Source of the DNA: Plantactinospora soyae
GTDB lineage: Bacteria; Actinomycetota; Actinomycetes; Mycobacteriales; Micromonosporaceae
Direction of reading: 5' to 3'
DNA: 64,000 nt
NCBI RefSeq assembly: GCF_014874095.1
Contig: NZ_JADBEB010000001.1
Location: 3,224,001-3,288,000, forward strand
Part shown: piece by piece, positions 38,082 to 46,721 of the stretch
Numbering within the stretch: position 1 is the stretch's first letter
Layout: every line of letters starts with the position of its first letter
Program-made: the position numbers and the translations under genes
The notes under the pieces: model-generated
The model's input: only the letters and a program-made list of their open reading frames with translations
Told to the model about the DNA's origin: nothing
Database searches by the model: none

Positions 38082-40166
38082 GTGACGGCGCCCCTCTGGC
38101 TTGATGTCCTCGACGAGATCGTTCGGGTCTCCGGTGCGCACGGTCGTGGCGACCTCATCCAGCGGCTCCGGCGCAGGCGGGCCCAACTGCTGGATCCGAG
38201 GTTGCGGGTGCTGGTGCTCGGCGAGCCCAAACAGGGCAAGAGTCAACTCGTCAACGCGTTGCTCAACGCCTCGGTCTGCCCGGTGGGCGAGGGCGTCAGC
38301 ACCACCATCCCGACCGTCGTGGCGCACGCCGCGGCGCCGACCGCCGCCCTGGTCTGGAGCCCGCTGCCCAGCCATCCGGAACCGACCCAGCGGCGGTCAG
38401 CGGACGAGCGGCGATCACCGGACGGCCGGTCGGCGCAGCGGCGCGGTCCCGACGGCCGGTCGGCGCAGCGGCGTACTCCGGAGGATCGGCTCGGGACGTC
38501 CCGCGCCGCCGCCCCGGTCGCCGCGCAGGCGGCCGGCCCGGCCCGGCGGGTCACCGTACCGATCGAGCAGGTCACCGCCCGGATCAGTGGTCGTGGCGCC
38601 GGGATCGCCGACGTCGTCGCCGCAGCGGAGGCCACCGGTACGACAACGGGTGCCGGCCGTACGACCGGGATCGGGGACACCTCCGGGCGGCGTCCCGGCG
38701 GTGCCGAACACGCGGAGATCGGCATCCCCCGGGAACTGCTCGCCTCCGGGGTGGTGCTGATCGACACCCCGGGTGCGGGCGGCACCGACCCGGGCCGGGA
38801 GATCAGTCCGGCCGCCATTCCGGGCCACGCCGATCTGGTGCTGCTGGTCTCCGACGTGACCCGGGAACTCTCGGTCACCGAGTTGAACCTGCTGCTGCAC
38901 ATCGCCGGGTCGCAGGCCAACCTGGTCATCGTGCAGAGCAAGATCGACATGGTGCCGCACTGGCGTACGGTGGTCGAGCGCAACCGGCAGCACCTGGCCG
39001 ACGCGGGTGTGCCGGCGACGCTGATCCCGGTCTCCGCGACGCTGCGGTTGCAGGCGGCCCGGAGCAACGACAAGGAGCTCAACGCCGAGTCGCACTTCCC
39101 CGAGCTGATCAACCGGCTGAAGCGGGACCAGGCCGGCAAGTCCGAGAACCTGGCCCGCGCCGCGGTGGCGCTGAGCGCCCGGACCGTCATCGAGCAGCTC
39201 GCCGCGCCGCTGCGGGCCGAACTCGCCGTCTCGACCGCCGTGGAGTCCTCCGGCCCGATCTCCAAACTGCACGCGGCGCAACGGGAGGTGGACGAGCTAC
39301 GCCGGTGCTCCGTGCGCTGGCAGAACACCCTCAACGACGAGATGGCGGACCTGATGTCCGACGTCGAGTACGACCTGCGCGACCGTACCCGGCAGATCCT
39401 GCGCAAGGTGGACGAGGCGTTCGACAAGGCCGACCCGCTGACCGGCTGGGACACCTTCCAGGACTGGCTGACGGAGAACCTGACCGACGCGGCGGAGGCG
39501 AACTACGCCTGGCTGGCCGAGCGCTGCGGCTGGATCACCCAGCGGGTCGCGAGCCGGTTCGACCGGTACGACTTCGACGCGCTGCCGAGCTGGTCCGTAC
39601 GGGTGCCGGAGAACCTGGCCGACCGGATCCAGGTGATGGACCAGCCGTCGGTCGAGCGGTTCACCCGGACCCAGAAGCTGGTCACCGGACTCCGCGGTTC
39701 GTACGGCGGGGTGCTGATGTTCGGCCTGGCCACCACGTTGGCCGGAATGCCGCTGATCAACCCGATCTCGCTGGGTGCCGGTGCGCTGTTCGGCGGCAAG
39801 AGCGTGCGCGACGAGGGCAAGTCGCTACTGAAGCGGCGCCAGGCGGCGGTCAAGACGGCGACCCAGCGGCACGTCGACGACTTCTTCCTCCGGCTGAGCA
39901 AGGACTGCAAGGACACCGCCCGGCAGGTGCAGCGGATGCTCCGGGACCACTTCACCGGGCTGACCGAGGAGTTGCAGGAGGGGATCGTGCGGTCGTTCCG
40001 CAGCGCCAAGCAGGCGGCGGAGGCCGACGCGGCAGAGCGTGACCAGCGGCACCGGCGGATCGCGCTGGAGATGAAGCGCCTCGCGGACCTCTACGAGCAG
40101 TCCCAGGCGCTGGTCGGCGCCCAGAGCGTCGCCGCCGGGCCGACCGGCCTGGAGCCGGGGCCGTGA
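38082..40166 (+). CDS. dynamin-like GTPase, IniA type
   Basis: A 694-residue bacterial dynamin-like protein. GTPase motifs: P-loop GEPKQGKS (47-54), G3 DTPGAGG (from 228), G4 SKID (from 286). Between P-loop and G3 there is an unusually long insertion (about 100-200) rich in Arg/Ser with a repeated DGRSAQRR block. A helical bundle follows, and a hydrophobic patch near 538-575 (GVLMFGLATTLAGMPLINPI) may be the membrane paddle. Dynamins bend or fuse membranes; mycobacterial IniA is linked to plasma-membrane maintenance under drug stress. GTG 38082 is the start. It overlaps the IniC-like gene (GTGA). Confidence 0.92.
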   Translation: MTAPLWLDVLDEIVRVSGAHGRGDLIQRLRRRRAQLLDPRLRVLVLGEPKQGKSQLVNALLNASVCPVGEGVSTTIPTVVAHAAAPTAALVWSPLPSHPEPTQRRSADERRSPDGRSAQRRGPDGRSAQRRTPEDRLGTSRAAAPVAAQAAGPARRVTVPIEQVTARISGRGAGIADVVAAAEATGTTTGAGRTTGIGDTSGRRPGGAEHAEIGIPRELLASGVVLIDTPGAGGTDPGREISPAAIPGHADLVLLVSDVTRELSVTELNLLLHIAGSQANLVIVQSKIDMVPHWRTVVERNRQHLADAGVPATLIPVSATLRLQAARSNDKELNAESHFPELINRLKRDQAGKSENLARAAVALSARTVIEQLAAPLRAELAVSTAVESSGPISKLHAAQREVDELRRCSVRWQNTLNDEMADLMSDVEYDLRDRTRQILRKVDEAFDKADPLTGWDTFQDWLTENLTDAAEANYAWLAERCGWITQRVASRFDRYDFDALPSWSVRVPENLADRIQVMDQPSVERFTRTQKLVTGLRGSYGGVLMFGLATTLAGMPLINPISLGAGALFGGKSVRDEGKSLLKRRQAAVKTATQRHVDDFFLRLSKDCKDTARQVQRMLRDHFTGLTEELQEGIVRSFRSAKQAAEADAAERDQRHRRIALEMKRLADLYEQSQALVGAQSVAAGPTGLEPGP

Positions 40167-41752
40167 GCCGGGCGAACGGGCTGGACGAGTCGACCTGGGA
40201 TCTCCTGCACGAGGCGCTGGAGCTGTATCGGGACCATCCTCGGGCCGTCGACCAGTTGAACCGTCAGCTCGGCCGGTTCTCCGAGCCGCTGCGGATCGCC
40301 GTCGCCGGCCCGTGGCGGTCGGGCAAGTCCACCCTGCTCAACGCGATCATGGGCGAGGAGGTCGCCCCGGTCGAGGTGGCGGACGGCCGCCAGGTCTTCA
40401 CCTGGTACGAGGACGGGCCGGCACCCCGGGTCACCGCGTACCCGGCCACCGGCTCGCCCCGGGACCTCGCGGTGAGCCGGAGCGGCGGCGGCATCCGGGT
40501 CGACCTGGGTGGTGGCCGGTGGGACCAGGTCGACGACATCGTGGTGCAGTGGCCGGCCCGGGCCCTGCGGCACGCCATCCTGATCGATACCCCGGCGGTG
40601 ACTCCCGGGATCGACGACGTCCTGGCTGGCGGCGACGACGAGCACTCAGGTGACGGCCGCTCCGGCGAGCGGCGGCTGGCGCTCGGTGCCGGGCCGGCCG
40701 CCAACGCGATCGCGGGGCTGCCCGGTGGCGGTGGTGCCGGGCTGTCCGACGGCGGCTCGGCGACGATAGACCGGATCGTCCGCGAGGCCGACGCGGTGCT
40801 CTACCTGAGCCGGGACGGCCGGGGCGACGACCTGCGGCTGCTCCAGACCGCGCTGCCGGGCACGGTCGCCCGGGCGGCGCCGGTCAACGTACTCCTGGTG
40901 CTGTCCCGGGTCGACGAACTCGCCGGTGGTCGGGTGGACGCGCTGCTGACCGCCCGGCAGCTCGCCCGGCGGCACCGGCGCGATCCGAGGATCAACTCGC
41001 AGTGCCTGAGTGTGGTCGCGCTCGGTGGTCTCGTCGCGCTGGCGGGGCGGATGCTGAGCGAGCCGGAGTTCGCCGCGCTGGCCGTACTGGCCGGGCTCGA
41101 ACGGGCGGAGACGGACCGGGTTCTGCTCTCCACCGACCGGTTCACCGCCGCCGACTTCCCGGTCCCGCTCGACGTCGAGACCCGGCGTGGGCTGCTGGAC
41201 CGGCTGGGCATCTTCGGGGTACGCCTCTCCACCACCCTGATCCGGACCGGTTGCGACAGCCGGGGCAAGCTCGCCGCCGAACTGGTCCGGCGGAGCGGGC
41301 TGACCGAGCTGCGGGAGTCGATCACCCGGTACTTCGTGGACCGGGCGCCGGTGCTCAAGTCCCGGGCTGCGTTGCTGGCGCTGGAGTCGCTGCTGCTGTC
41401 CGAACCTCGGCCGGGCGCGAAGGAGTTGCTGGCCCGACTGGAGCAGGTGCTGACCGGCGCGCACGAGTTTCGGGAGTTGCGACTGTCGGCCGCGCTGCTC
41501 GGCGGCCAGGTCCGGTTCGATCCGGAGCTGACCGCCGAGGCGAATCGGCTGATCGGGGCGGACGGCACCAGCGTGGCGGCCCGGCTGGGTGTCGAGCACG
41601 ACGCCGGGGTGGACGAGTTGTGGGCCCGTGGTTCGGCGGCGGTACGCGACTGGCAGGAACTGGCCGAGGATCCGGTACGCGGTCTCGACCAGCGCCGGGC
41701 GGCCCGGGTCGTGGTCCGCAGCTGCGAGGGCATGCTCGCCGACCTCTCCTGA
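40163..41752 (+). CDS. dynamin-like GTPase, IniC type
   Basis: A 529-residue partner GTPase. Motifs: P-loop GPWRSGKS (49-56), G3 DTPAVT (from 142), G4 SRVDE (248-252). It is shorter than the IniA-like protein and lacks an obvious hydrophobic paddle, as is common when two bacterial dynamins work as a heteromeric pair. The GTG start overlaps the IniA stop codon, giving 1:1 coupled synthesis. A Gly-rich low-complexity insertion lies between G3 and G4 (about 150-190). It probably assembles with the upstream dynamin on the membrane. Confidence 0.9.
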   Translation: MSRANGLDESTWDLLHEALELYRDHPRAVDQLNRQLGRFSEPLRIAVAGPWRSGKSTLLNAIMGEEVAPVEVADGRQVFTWYEDGPAPRVTAYPATGSPRDLAVSRSGGGIRVDLGGGRWDQVDDIVVQWPARALRHAILIDTPAVTPGIDDVLAGGDDEHSGDGRSGERRLALGAGPAANAIAGLPGGGGAGLSDGGSATIDRIVREADAVLYLSRDGRGDDLRLLQTALPGTVARAAPVNVLLVLSRVDELAGGRVDALLTARQLARRHRRDPRINSQCLSVVALGGLVALAGRMLSEPEFAALAVLAGLERAETDRVLLSTDRFTAADFPVPLDVETRRGLLDRLGIFGVRLSTTLIRTGCDSRGKLAAELVRRSGLTELRESITRYFVDRAPVLKSRAALLALESLLLSEPRPGAKELLARLEQVLTGAHEFRELRLSAALLGGQVRFDPELTAEANRLIGADGTSVAARLGVEHDAGVDELWARGSAAVRDWQELAEDPVRGLDQRRAARVVVRSCEGMLADLS

Positions 41753-41776
41753 TCCGGGCGTACGGACTCAGTCGTG

Positions 41777-41825
41777 CGGGTGGCCCGCCCCGCCGCAGGG
41801 AAGAGCGGCGGGACAGGCCACCCGC
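41777..41825. terminator. hairpin between convergent iniC-like and amidase genes
   Basis: GCGGGTGGCC (41777-41786) and GGCCACCCGC (41816-41825) are perfect complements, with further inner pairing between CCGCCGC and GCGGCGG. It lies 25 bp after the dynamin stop and just before the amidase stop (41829), so it can serve both strands. Confidence 0.7.
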
Positions 41826-41828
41826 CGA

Positions 41829-43511
41829 TCAGGTTTCGTCGGTCGCGTCGTACTCGGCGGGAACCTTGTACGCACCGGCCCGGCGGGCGCCGGCGGTGAC
41901 CGTCGGGTCCGGCGGGCGCCGGAGGTGGTGCTCGGTGACGGCCTGGTACGCGGCGACGACCGCGAGCAGCCGCTCCTCGCCGAACGGCGGCGCGCCGAGG
42001 GTCGTGCCCCGGGGTACGGTCAGCCCGGTCGTGCCGTCCACCCCGGTCCCGTACGGGAAGGCGATCAGCGGCAGGCCGATCCCATCGAAGACGGTGCCGG
42101 TGAGGAACACGTCGCACCTGTCGAAGATGCCGGTGAGCACCAGGTGCAGGAACTGGTAGCGGGCCTGGAGCATCTTCATGTAGTTGTCGGAGCTGCGGAA
42201 CATCCCGTTGAGGAAGCCCGGCAGCCGGTCGGCGAAGAGGCTGACGTCCCGGCGTAGCTGTGGCAGGAACATGTTGGTGGCCTCGCCAGCGGTGCTGGAG
42301 AGCCCGGAAAGCAGGTCCCAGTCGGCCGGGTAGGGCAGCTCGCTGACCCGACAGCCGACCGAGGTGAGGGTCTGCAACAGTTGCTGCCGCAGCGCCAGGG
42401 TCTCCGGGTTCGACCCGTCGAGGAAGTCCGGCGGGTAGCCGACGGTGGTCGCCCAGCGCACCTTCGGCCGCCCCCTGTACCGGTGGACGGTGGCCGCCTT
42501 GACCAGGTTCGGCACCGGCGGCATCCCGAGGGTACGCGGATCGTTACGGTCCGGTCCGGCGAATGACTGCAACATGATGGCGGCATCCATCGCGTCCCGG
42601 GCCAGCGGGCCGGGATGATCCCGGGTGAAGGTCAGCGGGATGATGCCGTACAGCGAGGCCCGACCGAAGGTCGGCTTCAGTCCGGTGAGGTTCTGCGCGG
42701 TCGACGGGCTGGTGATCGAGCCACCGGTCTGGGTGCCGGTGCCGGAGGTGGCGAGCCGACCGGCGACGGCGGTGGCGGTGCCGCCGCTGGACCCGCTCGG
42801 GCTGTACCGGATGTCGTCGGGGGTCCAGGCGTTCACCGTGGTCGCCGTGCCGTCGGGGAGCCGGGCCCGGCCGGAGGCGAGTGGGCCCATCGCCGCCTTG
42901 CCCATCATGATCGTGCCGGCGGCCCGAAGTCGGGCGTGCACGGTCGAGTCGTACTCGGGGACGAAGCCGGCATAGACCGGGGACATTCCGGTGGTCGGAA
43001 TGTCCTTGGTGTAGAAGTTGTCCTTCTCCGCCGTGACGATGCCGGCCAGCGGCGTCGACCTCGACGTGATCTTCACCCGGCGGGCCGAGGCGAGCAGTTC
43101 CGCGTTGCCGGGGCGCCACAGGTATGCCTGGTAGACGCTGTCGTACCGGTCCAGCCGGTCCAGATAGGACTCCATCAGCTCGACCGGGTCGAGCAGCCGG
43201 CGCCGGAACGCCGCAGCGGCCTCGCTGATGGTCAGCTCGGTCGGGTCGAGCAGCGCGGCCCGACGGATCGTCGGCGCGTACGCCGTCTCCCAGACACTGC
43301 CGGCGGACCCGCCGCCGCCGTGCGCGAGCACGGGCGCGGCGAGGGCCCCGGCGCCGAGGGCGCCGCCGGCTCCGGCCGCGGCCCACACCCCGGCCATCCG
43401 GGACAGGAACCAGCGCCGGTCGACGGTCAGATCCTGGGGTACGGCCTCGGCGTCGTCGCCAGCCGTGCTGGACGTGACCGGAGTGGTGGGTGTGATCGGA
43501 GTCGTCGTCAC
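41829..43511 (-). CDS. amidase signature enzyme with Tat-like signal
   Basis: A 560-residue amidase. The N-terminus carries a Tat motif (DRRWFLSRMAG, about residues 31-41) and hydrophobic region ending APVLAHG, so the enzyme is exported folded. Amidase signature residues are in place: Lys in TAEKDNF (about 162), cis-Ser in YSPSGSSGGTATAV (about 240) and nucleophile Ser in TQTGGSITSPS (about 264); the usual Asp before TGGS is Gln here. It hydrolyses an unknown amide outside the cell. The start at 43511 overlaps the stop of a small upstream gene (ATGA or GTGA type), indicating a two-gene unit. Confidence 0.9.
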   Translation of the reverse strand: MTTTPITPTTPVTSSTAGDDAEAVPQDLTVDRRWFLSRMAGVWAAAGAGGALGAGALAAPVLAHGGGGSAGSVWETAYAPTIRRAALLDPTELTISEAAAAFRRRLLDPVELMESYLDRLDRYDSVYQAYLWRPGNAELLASARRVKITSRSTPLAGIVTAEKDNFYTKDIPTTGMSPVYAGFVPEYDSTVHARLRAAGTIMMGKAAMGPLASGRARLPDGTATTVNAWTPDDIRYSPSGSSGGTATAVAGRLATSGTGTQTGGSITSPSTAQNLTGLKPTFGRASLYGIIPLTFTRDHPGPLARDAMDAAIMLQSFAGPDRNDPRTLGMPPVPNLVKAATVHRYRGRPKVRWATTVGYPPDFLDGSNPETLALRQQLLQTLTSVGCRVSELPYPADWDLLSGLSSTAGEATNMFLPQLRRDVSLFADRLPGFLNGMFRSSDNYMKMLQARYQFLHLVLTGIFDRCDVFLTGTVFDGIGLPLIAFPYGTGVDGTTGLTVPRGTTLGAPPFGEERLLAVVAAYQAVTEHHLRRPPDPTVTAGARRAGAYKVPAEYDATDET

Positions 43512-43768
43512 GGCTGGTACGCCCCCGTCCAGATCGACATCGGAGCGGGGTAGAGGACTGCGGCATGCGCCTGCTGGTCGGGGACGTAGTCGGCGTAGCT
43601 GACTTCCTGCCGGATGGTGCTCCGGGCGTTGGTCATCACCCGCGCCTGGTCCATCGGTGCGCTCGGATCGTTCTCGGGCAGGGTGGACAGGTCGATGCCG
43701 ATGAGGGCGAACCGGGTCCTGATGTAGACGTCCAGTTCCGCGTCGGTGGGGGGCGGTGGAATCGCCAT
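43508..43768 (-). CDS. small partner protein upstream of amidase, unknown function
   Basis: An 86-residue soluble acidic protein (PTDAELDVYIRTRFALIGID, ARVMTNARSTIRQEVSYADY). It has no signal peptide or membrane helix. ATG 43768 has GGAAGGAATGGC directly upstream, and its stop overlaps the amidase start, so the two are coupled. Its sequence is rich in Asp and Tyr toward the C-terminus. A role as amidase-specific folding or Tat-escort partner is possible but only inferred from the gene pairing. Confidence 0.75.
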   Translation of the reverse strand: MAIPPPPTDAELDVYIRTRFALIGIDLSTLPENDPSAPMDQARVMTNARSTIRQEVSYADYVPDQQAHAAVLYPAPMSIWTGAYQP

Positions 43769-43895
43769 GCCATTCCTTCCTCGCTCAGGAACAGTGCGAG
43801 GAGTCAAGGCGCCGATTGTTTCGGCGCCACGCGTCACCGGTTGCGGCATGGTCAACAACTGTTTCCGGCCGAGGACGCGGGTGAGACGCGGGCAG

Positions 43896-44144
43896 TCAGG
43901 GATCCGGCGGTATCCAATCGAGAAACCGCACTGCCAGGTCAGCCGGGTCGATCCGTGGCTGGTCCGCCACGGCGACCGCGAGCCGGCTGGACAGGAAGTC
44001 TCGCAGCCCTCGTGGATCGCCCCGGTAGCAGACCAGCAACGCCAGCCGCGCGGGTTGGCATGGCCACGCCGCGCCGCATTCGCGGCACAGGAACAGCGGC
44101 CTGGTGTGGGTGTGCGCCCGGAACCTCTCGAATGGCCGGCGCAT
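43896..44144 (-). CDS. small Cys-containing protein of the XRE/DUF397 neighbourhood
   Basis: An 82-residue protein: MRRPFERFRAHTHTRPLFLC, RECGAAWPCQPARLALLVCY, then a charged C-terminus (FLDWIPPDP). The C-x2-C and later Cys suggest a zinc ribbon. The start is uncertain: ATG 44144 is taken; GTG 44147 or ATG 44207 would overlap or approach the upstream gene more closely. Proteins of this look occur beside XRE/DUF5753 and DUF397 gene pairs in Micromonosporaceae. Confidence 0.6.
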   Translation of the reverse strand: MRRPFERFRAHTHTRPLFLCRECGAAWPCQPARLALLVCYRGDPRGLRDFLSSRLAVAVADQPRIDPADLAVRFLDWIPPDP

Positions 44145-44184
44145 CACGAGCCGGCCGGTCTGGATTGGTCGGGCACGATGTGGC

Positions 44185-44517
44185 TCAGCCCTGGACGCGC
44201 TTGACATGCCGTGCCCGGTCACCCTGCGCGGGCGTCGATCGCCCCGGCCGCTCCGCGAGATGCCCTGTGGTGCACTGGTTCGTCGCCCGCCTGCGGGCTG
44301 GCGGGGGTAGGGCGTCCGGGCCCACGATCGAGGGTGCCGACGTACGGACGACCGCCCGGTAGGTCGCGCGGTCGAGCGGGGGCACAACGGGCTCGTACGG
44401 CCTCGGAACCAGCTCCACCGAGTCGGGGCAGCGCCAGCGGTACCCACAGCGGCAGCGCAGCCACAGGCGGCGCCAGTCCCGGCGGTGATGTGGGCGGATG
44501 CGTCGTCGCGGTCTCAT
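44185..44517 (-). CDS. small basic protein with Cys motif, unknown function
   Basis: A 110-residue product. The N-terminal 35 residues are strongly basic and hold three Cys (RRLWLRCRCGYRWRCPDS), followed by a Pro-rich remainder. ATG 44517 has GGGAGGAAAC immediately upstream, a strong start. It is divergent from the XRE regulator at 44735 and followed by the small Cys gene at 43896. The C-terminal half overlaps no other gene but is low in complexity, so the true stop region is less certain in functional terms. Confidence 0.6.
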   Translation of the reverse strand: MRPRRRIRPHHRRDWRRLWLRCRCGYRWRCPDSVELVPRPYEPVVPPLDRATYRAVVRTSAPSIVGPDALPPPARRRATNQCTTGHLAERPGRSTPAQGDRARHVKRVQG

Positions 44518-44734
44518 GTTTCCTCCCGTCGCCGGAATGGGGCGGGGGCGGGGCCCAGATCTGACCAAGGACCCGGCACCACCCCCGCCGCAACACCCGT
44601 CCGTCCTTCAGATGCCTTGCCGTGGCGGGATCCGAGCGGGTGTGCTGAAGCGATCCTGCATTCCGTGATGGAACAATCACACCGCGCTCCGCTATGGTTT
44701 GGCTACGTTCAGTACGTTCCGGTGGGGAGGCGGA
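44518..44734. promoter_or_regulatory. divergent promoter region before the XRE gene
   Basis: 217 bp between divergent starts. Near the XRE start is the direct repeat ACGTTC-AGT-ACGTTC (44705-44719), and further upstream GGAACAATCACACCG. The direct repeat lies where an XRE-family repressor could bind to control its own gene. Confidence 0.35.
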
Positions 44735-45502
44735 ATGAACCACGCCCTGCAAGTCGCCATGGTCGAGGCGGGCGAGACGGCCGAATCACTCGCGGGCCAG
44801 ATAGGCGTAGACCCGAAGACGGCGGCCCGCTGGGTAACCCCCGGACGGATTCCGCAGACGCGGCATCGTGCCCAGGTCGCGGCGGCCGTCGGACGGGACG
44901 TAGGGGACCTTTGGCCGGACGTTCTGCGACGTCGCGAACCGATCTGGCTGCGCGAGTGGATCGAATTCGAGCGCGAGGCGCGGTTGCTCCGGTGGTTCGA
45001 GCCGGCGTTGGTGCCGGGACTGCTCCAGACCGAGGCGTACGCGCGGGCTGTCCTCGGTTGGGGCGGGCTGTTCAACGCCGACGAGGTGGAGCAGCGTACG
45101 CGGTCGCGGATGGAGCGGCAGGCGATCCTGTCCGGGGCGAAGCCGCCACAGTTCTTCGCCATGGTTGACGAGGCCGTTCTCCGTCGCTGTGTCGGCGGGC
45201 CGGCGGTCATGGTCGAGCAGTGCGCGCATCTCGTCCGGCTCGCCGAACGGCCGCACGTGAACATCCAGTCGGTGCCGGCCAGCGCCGGGGGACATGTTGG
45301 TCTCGCCGGGGGATTCATCCTGGCGAAGGGGCCGAACGGCGAGGCCGCGCACCTTGACGATCGGCTCCGCGCGCACGTCGTCAGCCAGCAGGAAGACATT
45401 GATAACCTGGGTGAGGCGTGGGAAGCCATCCGGGCCGTAGCCCTGCCCACGGAACAGACCCTCAGCCTGATCAAGGAAGTGGCAGCGACATGGCAGACCT
45501 GA
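44735..45502 (+). CDS. XRE family regulator with DUF5753 domain
   Basis: A 255-residue protein. The N-terminal HTH is AESLAGQIGVDPKTAARWVT (about residues 14-33). Residues about 85-250 are DUF5753 (LLRWFEPALVPGLLQTEAYA, FFAMVDEAVLRRCVGG, HVNIQSVPASAGGHVGLAGG). Such proteins (WhiJ-like) pair with DUF397 proteins, and several pairs affect development or antibiotic production in Streptomyces. ATG 44735 has GGGGAGG 4 bp upstream. It overlaps the DUF397 gene by 13 bp. Confidence 0.93.
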   Translation: MNHALQVAMVEAGETAESLAGQIGVDPKTAARWVTPGRIPQTRHRAQVAAAVGRDVGDLWPDVLRRREPIWLREWIEFEREARLLRWFEPALVPGLLQTEAYARAVLGWGGLFNADEVEQRTRSRMERQAILSGAKPPQFFAMVDEAVLRRCVGGPAVMVEQCAHLVRLAERPHVNIQSVPASAGGHVGLAGGFILAKGPNGEAAHLDDRLRAHVVSQQEDIDNLGEAWEAIRAVALPTEQTLSLIKEVAATWQT

Positions 45503-45684
45503 CCGGCGCGATCTGGCGGAAGTCGACCCGCAGCAGTAACGGCGGGTCGACCTGCGTGGAAGTGGCGAAGAACCTTCCTGGCGTCGTGGGCGTACGGGAC
45601 AGCAAGGATCGGCAGGGGCCGGCGTTGACGTTCGGTCCGTCTGCCTGGCGCACCTTCGTCGCCGAGGTTGCCCGGCGCCCCTAG
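45490..45684 (+). CDS. DUF397 domain protein
   Basis: A 64-residue DUF397 protein with all landmarks: AIWRKSTRSSNGGSTCVEVA, VVGVRDSKDRQGPALTF and SAWRTFVAEV. In known pairs the DUF397 protein binds or modulates the partner XRE regulator, in a way likened to antitoxin or antagonist. The start lies inside the 3' end of the XRE gene, so both are co-translated. Confidence 0.95.
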   Translation: MADLTGAIWRKSTRSSNGGSTCVEVAKNLPGVVGVRDSKDRQGPALTFGPSAWRTFVAEVARRP

Positions 45685-45732
45685 CGGGCGGGCTCTGTCA
45701 CGGACGGCGGAGACGCGTGGTGTGATGGCGCG

Positions 45733-46125
45733 GTGAGCAGCGCCGCCGAGGAGACCAACCGCCGGATGCTCCGGGCCCGGGACGCGATGGACCGGGCCTA
45801 CGCGCAGCCGCTGGACGTTCCGACCCTGGCCCGGATCGCCCACGTGTCGGAGGCGCACTTCACCCGTACCTTCCGGGCCACGTTCGGCGAGACGCCGCAC
45901 CGCTACCTCCAGCGCCGCCGGGTCGAGCGGGCGATGTTCCTGCTGCGGGAGACGGACCGGAGTGTGACCGACATCTGCTTCCAGGTCGGCTTCGGCAGCC
46001 TGGGCACCTTCAGTCGTACGTTCCGCGGCATCATCGGCCGGTCCCCGAGGACGTACCGGAAGGAAGCGGTGGCTGCGGACGTACCGACGTGCTTCACGAT
46101 GGCCTGGCTGCGGCCGAGCGCCTGA
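45733..46125 (+). CDS. AraC family regulator (DNA-binding domain only)
   Basis: A 130-residue regulator consisting almost only of the two-HTH AraC domain: LDVPTLARIAHVSEAHFTRT, ETPHRYLQRRRVERAMFLL, and VTDICFQVGFGSLGTFSRTF. No effector domain is present. GTG 45733 is the start. It is followed 67 bp later by a VOC protein gene in the same direction; this pairing is common and suggests that the AraC protein controls the VOC gene. Confidence 0.93.
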   Translation: MSSAAEETNRRMLRARDAMDRAYAQPLDVPTLARIAHVSEAHFTRTFRATFGETPHRYLQRRRVERAMFLLRETDRSVTDICFQVGFGSLGTFSRTFRGIIGRSPRTYRKEAVAADVPTCFTMAWLRPSA

Positions 46126-46192
46126 CCTGCCGGTACCGTCCGACGGCTGAGCGGTTTTGGATAAGTTTCCGGCCGGCTCGCCCCGTAGCGTC

Positions 46193-46612
46193 ATGGACAT
46201 GCTCAACGCCATCACGCACTCGCAGATATACGTCCTCGACCAGGACGAGGCCCTCGACTTCTACGTCGGCAAGCTTGGTCTGGAAGTCAACGCCGACGTC
46301 GATATGGGCTTTATGCGCTGGCTGACCGTCAACGTCCCCGGTCACCCGGAGCGTCAGATCCTGCTGGAGAAGCCGGGCGGTCCGGCGATGTCCGAGGAGA
46401 CGGCGCGGCAGGTCCGGGAGCTGGTGACCAAGGGCGCGATGGGCGGCCACCTCATCTTCAGCACCGACGACTGCCGCAAGACGTACGAGACGCTCTTGGC
46501 CTTGGGCGTCGAGTTCACCGAGGAGCCCACCGAGCGCCCGTACGGGATCGACTGCGGCCTTCGTGACCCCTTCGGCAACAGCATCCGCTTCACCCAGCCG
46601 AAGGCGCAGTAG
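46193..46612 (+). CDS. VOC (glyoxalase/dioxygenase fold) family protein
   Basis: A 139-residue single VOC domain: ITHSQIYVLDQDEALDFYVG, DMGFMRWLTVNVPGHPERQI, and CGLRDPFGNSIRFTQP. The His and Glu positions of a metal site appear as H (ITHSQ) and later residues, but the exact metal ligands are not certain. Family members include glyoxalases, resistance proteins and dioxygenases; the function here is unknown. ATG 46193 is taken; ATG 46199 is possible. It is likely controlled by the upstream AraC protein. Confidence 0.9.
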   Translation: MDMLNAITHSQIYVLDQDEALDFYVGKLGLEVNADVDMGFMRWLTVNVPGHPERQILLEKPGGPAMSEETARQVRELVTKGAMGGHLIFSTDDCRKTYETLLALGVEFTEEPTERPYGIDCGLRDPFGNSIRFTQPKAQ

Positions 46613-46721
46613 TCCGGATCTCGCACTCGGTCCGGGCCTTCGTCAGTCGGTAGGTGCGCAACGCGCTGGCCCGGGCCGGAGTCGACCCGGGCCAGCGCGG
46701 CAGATACGACCGCGACGCTGG

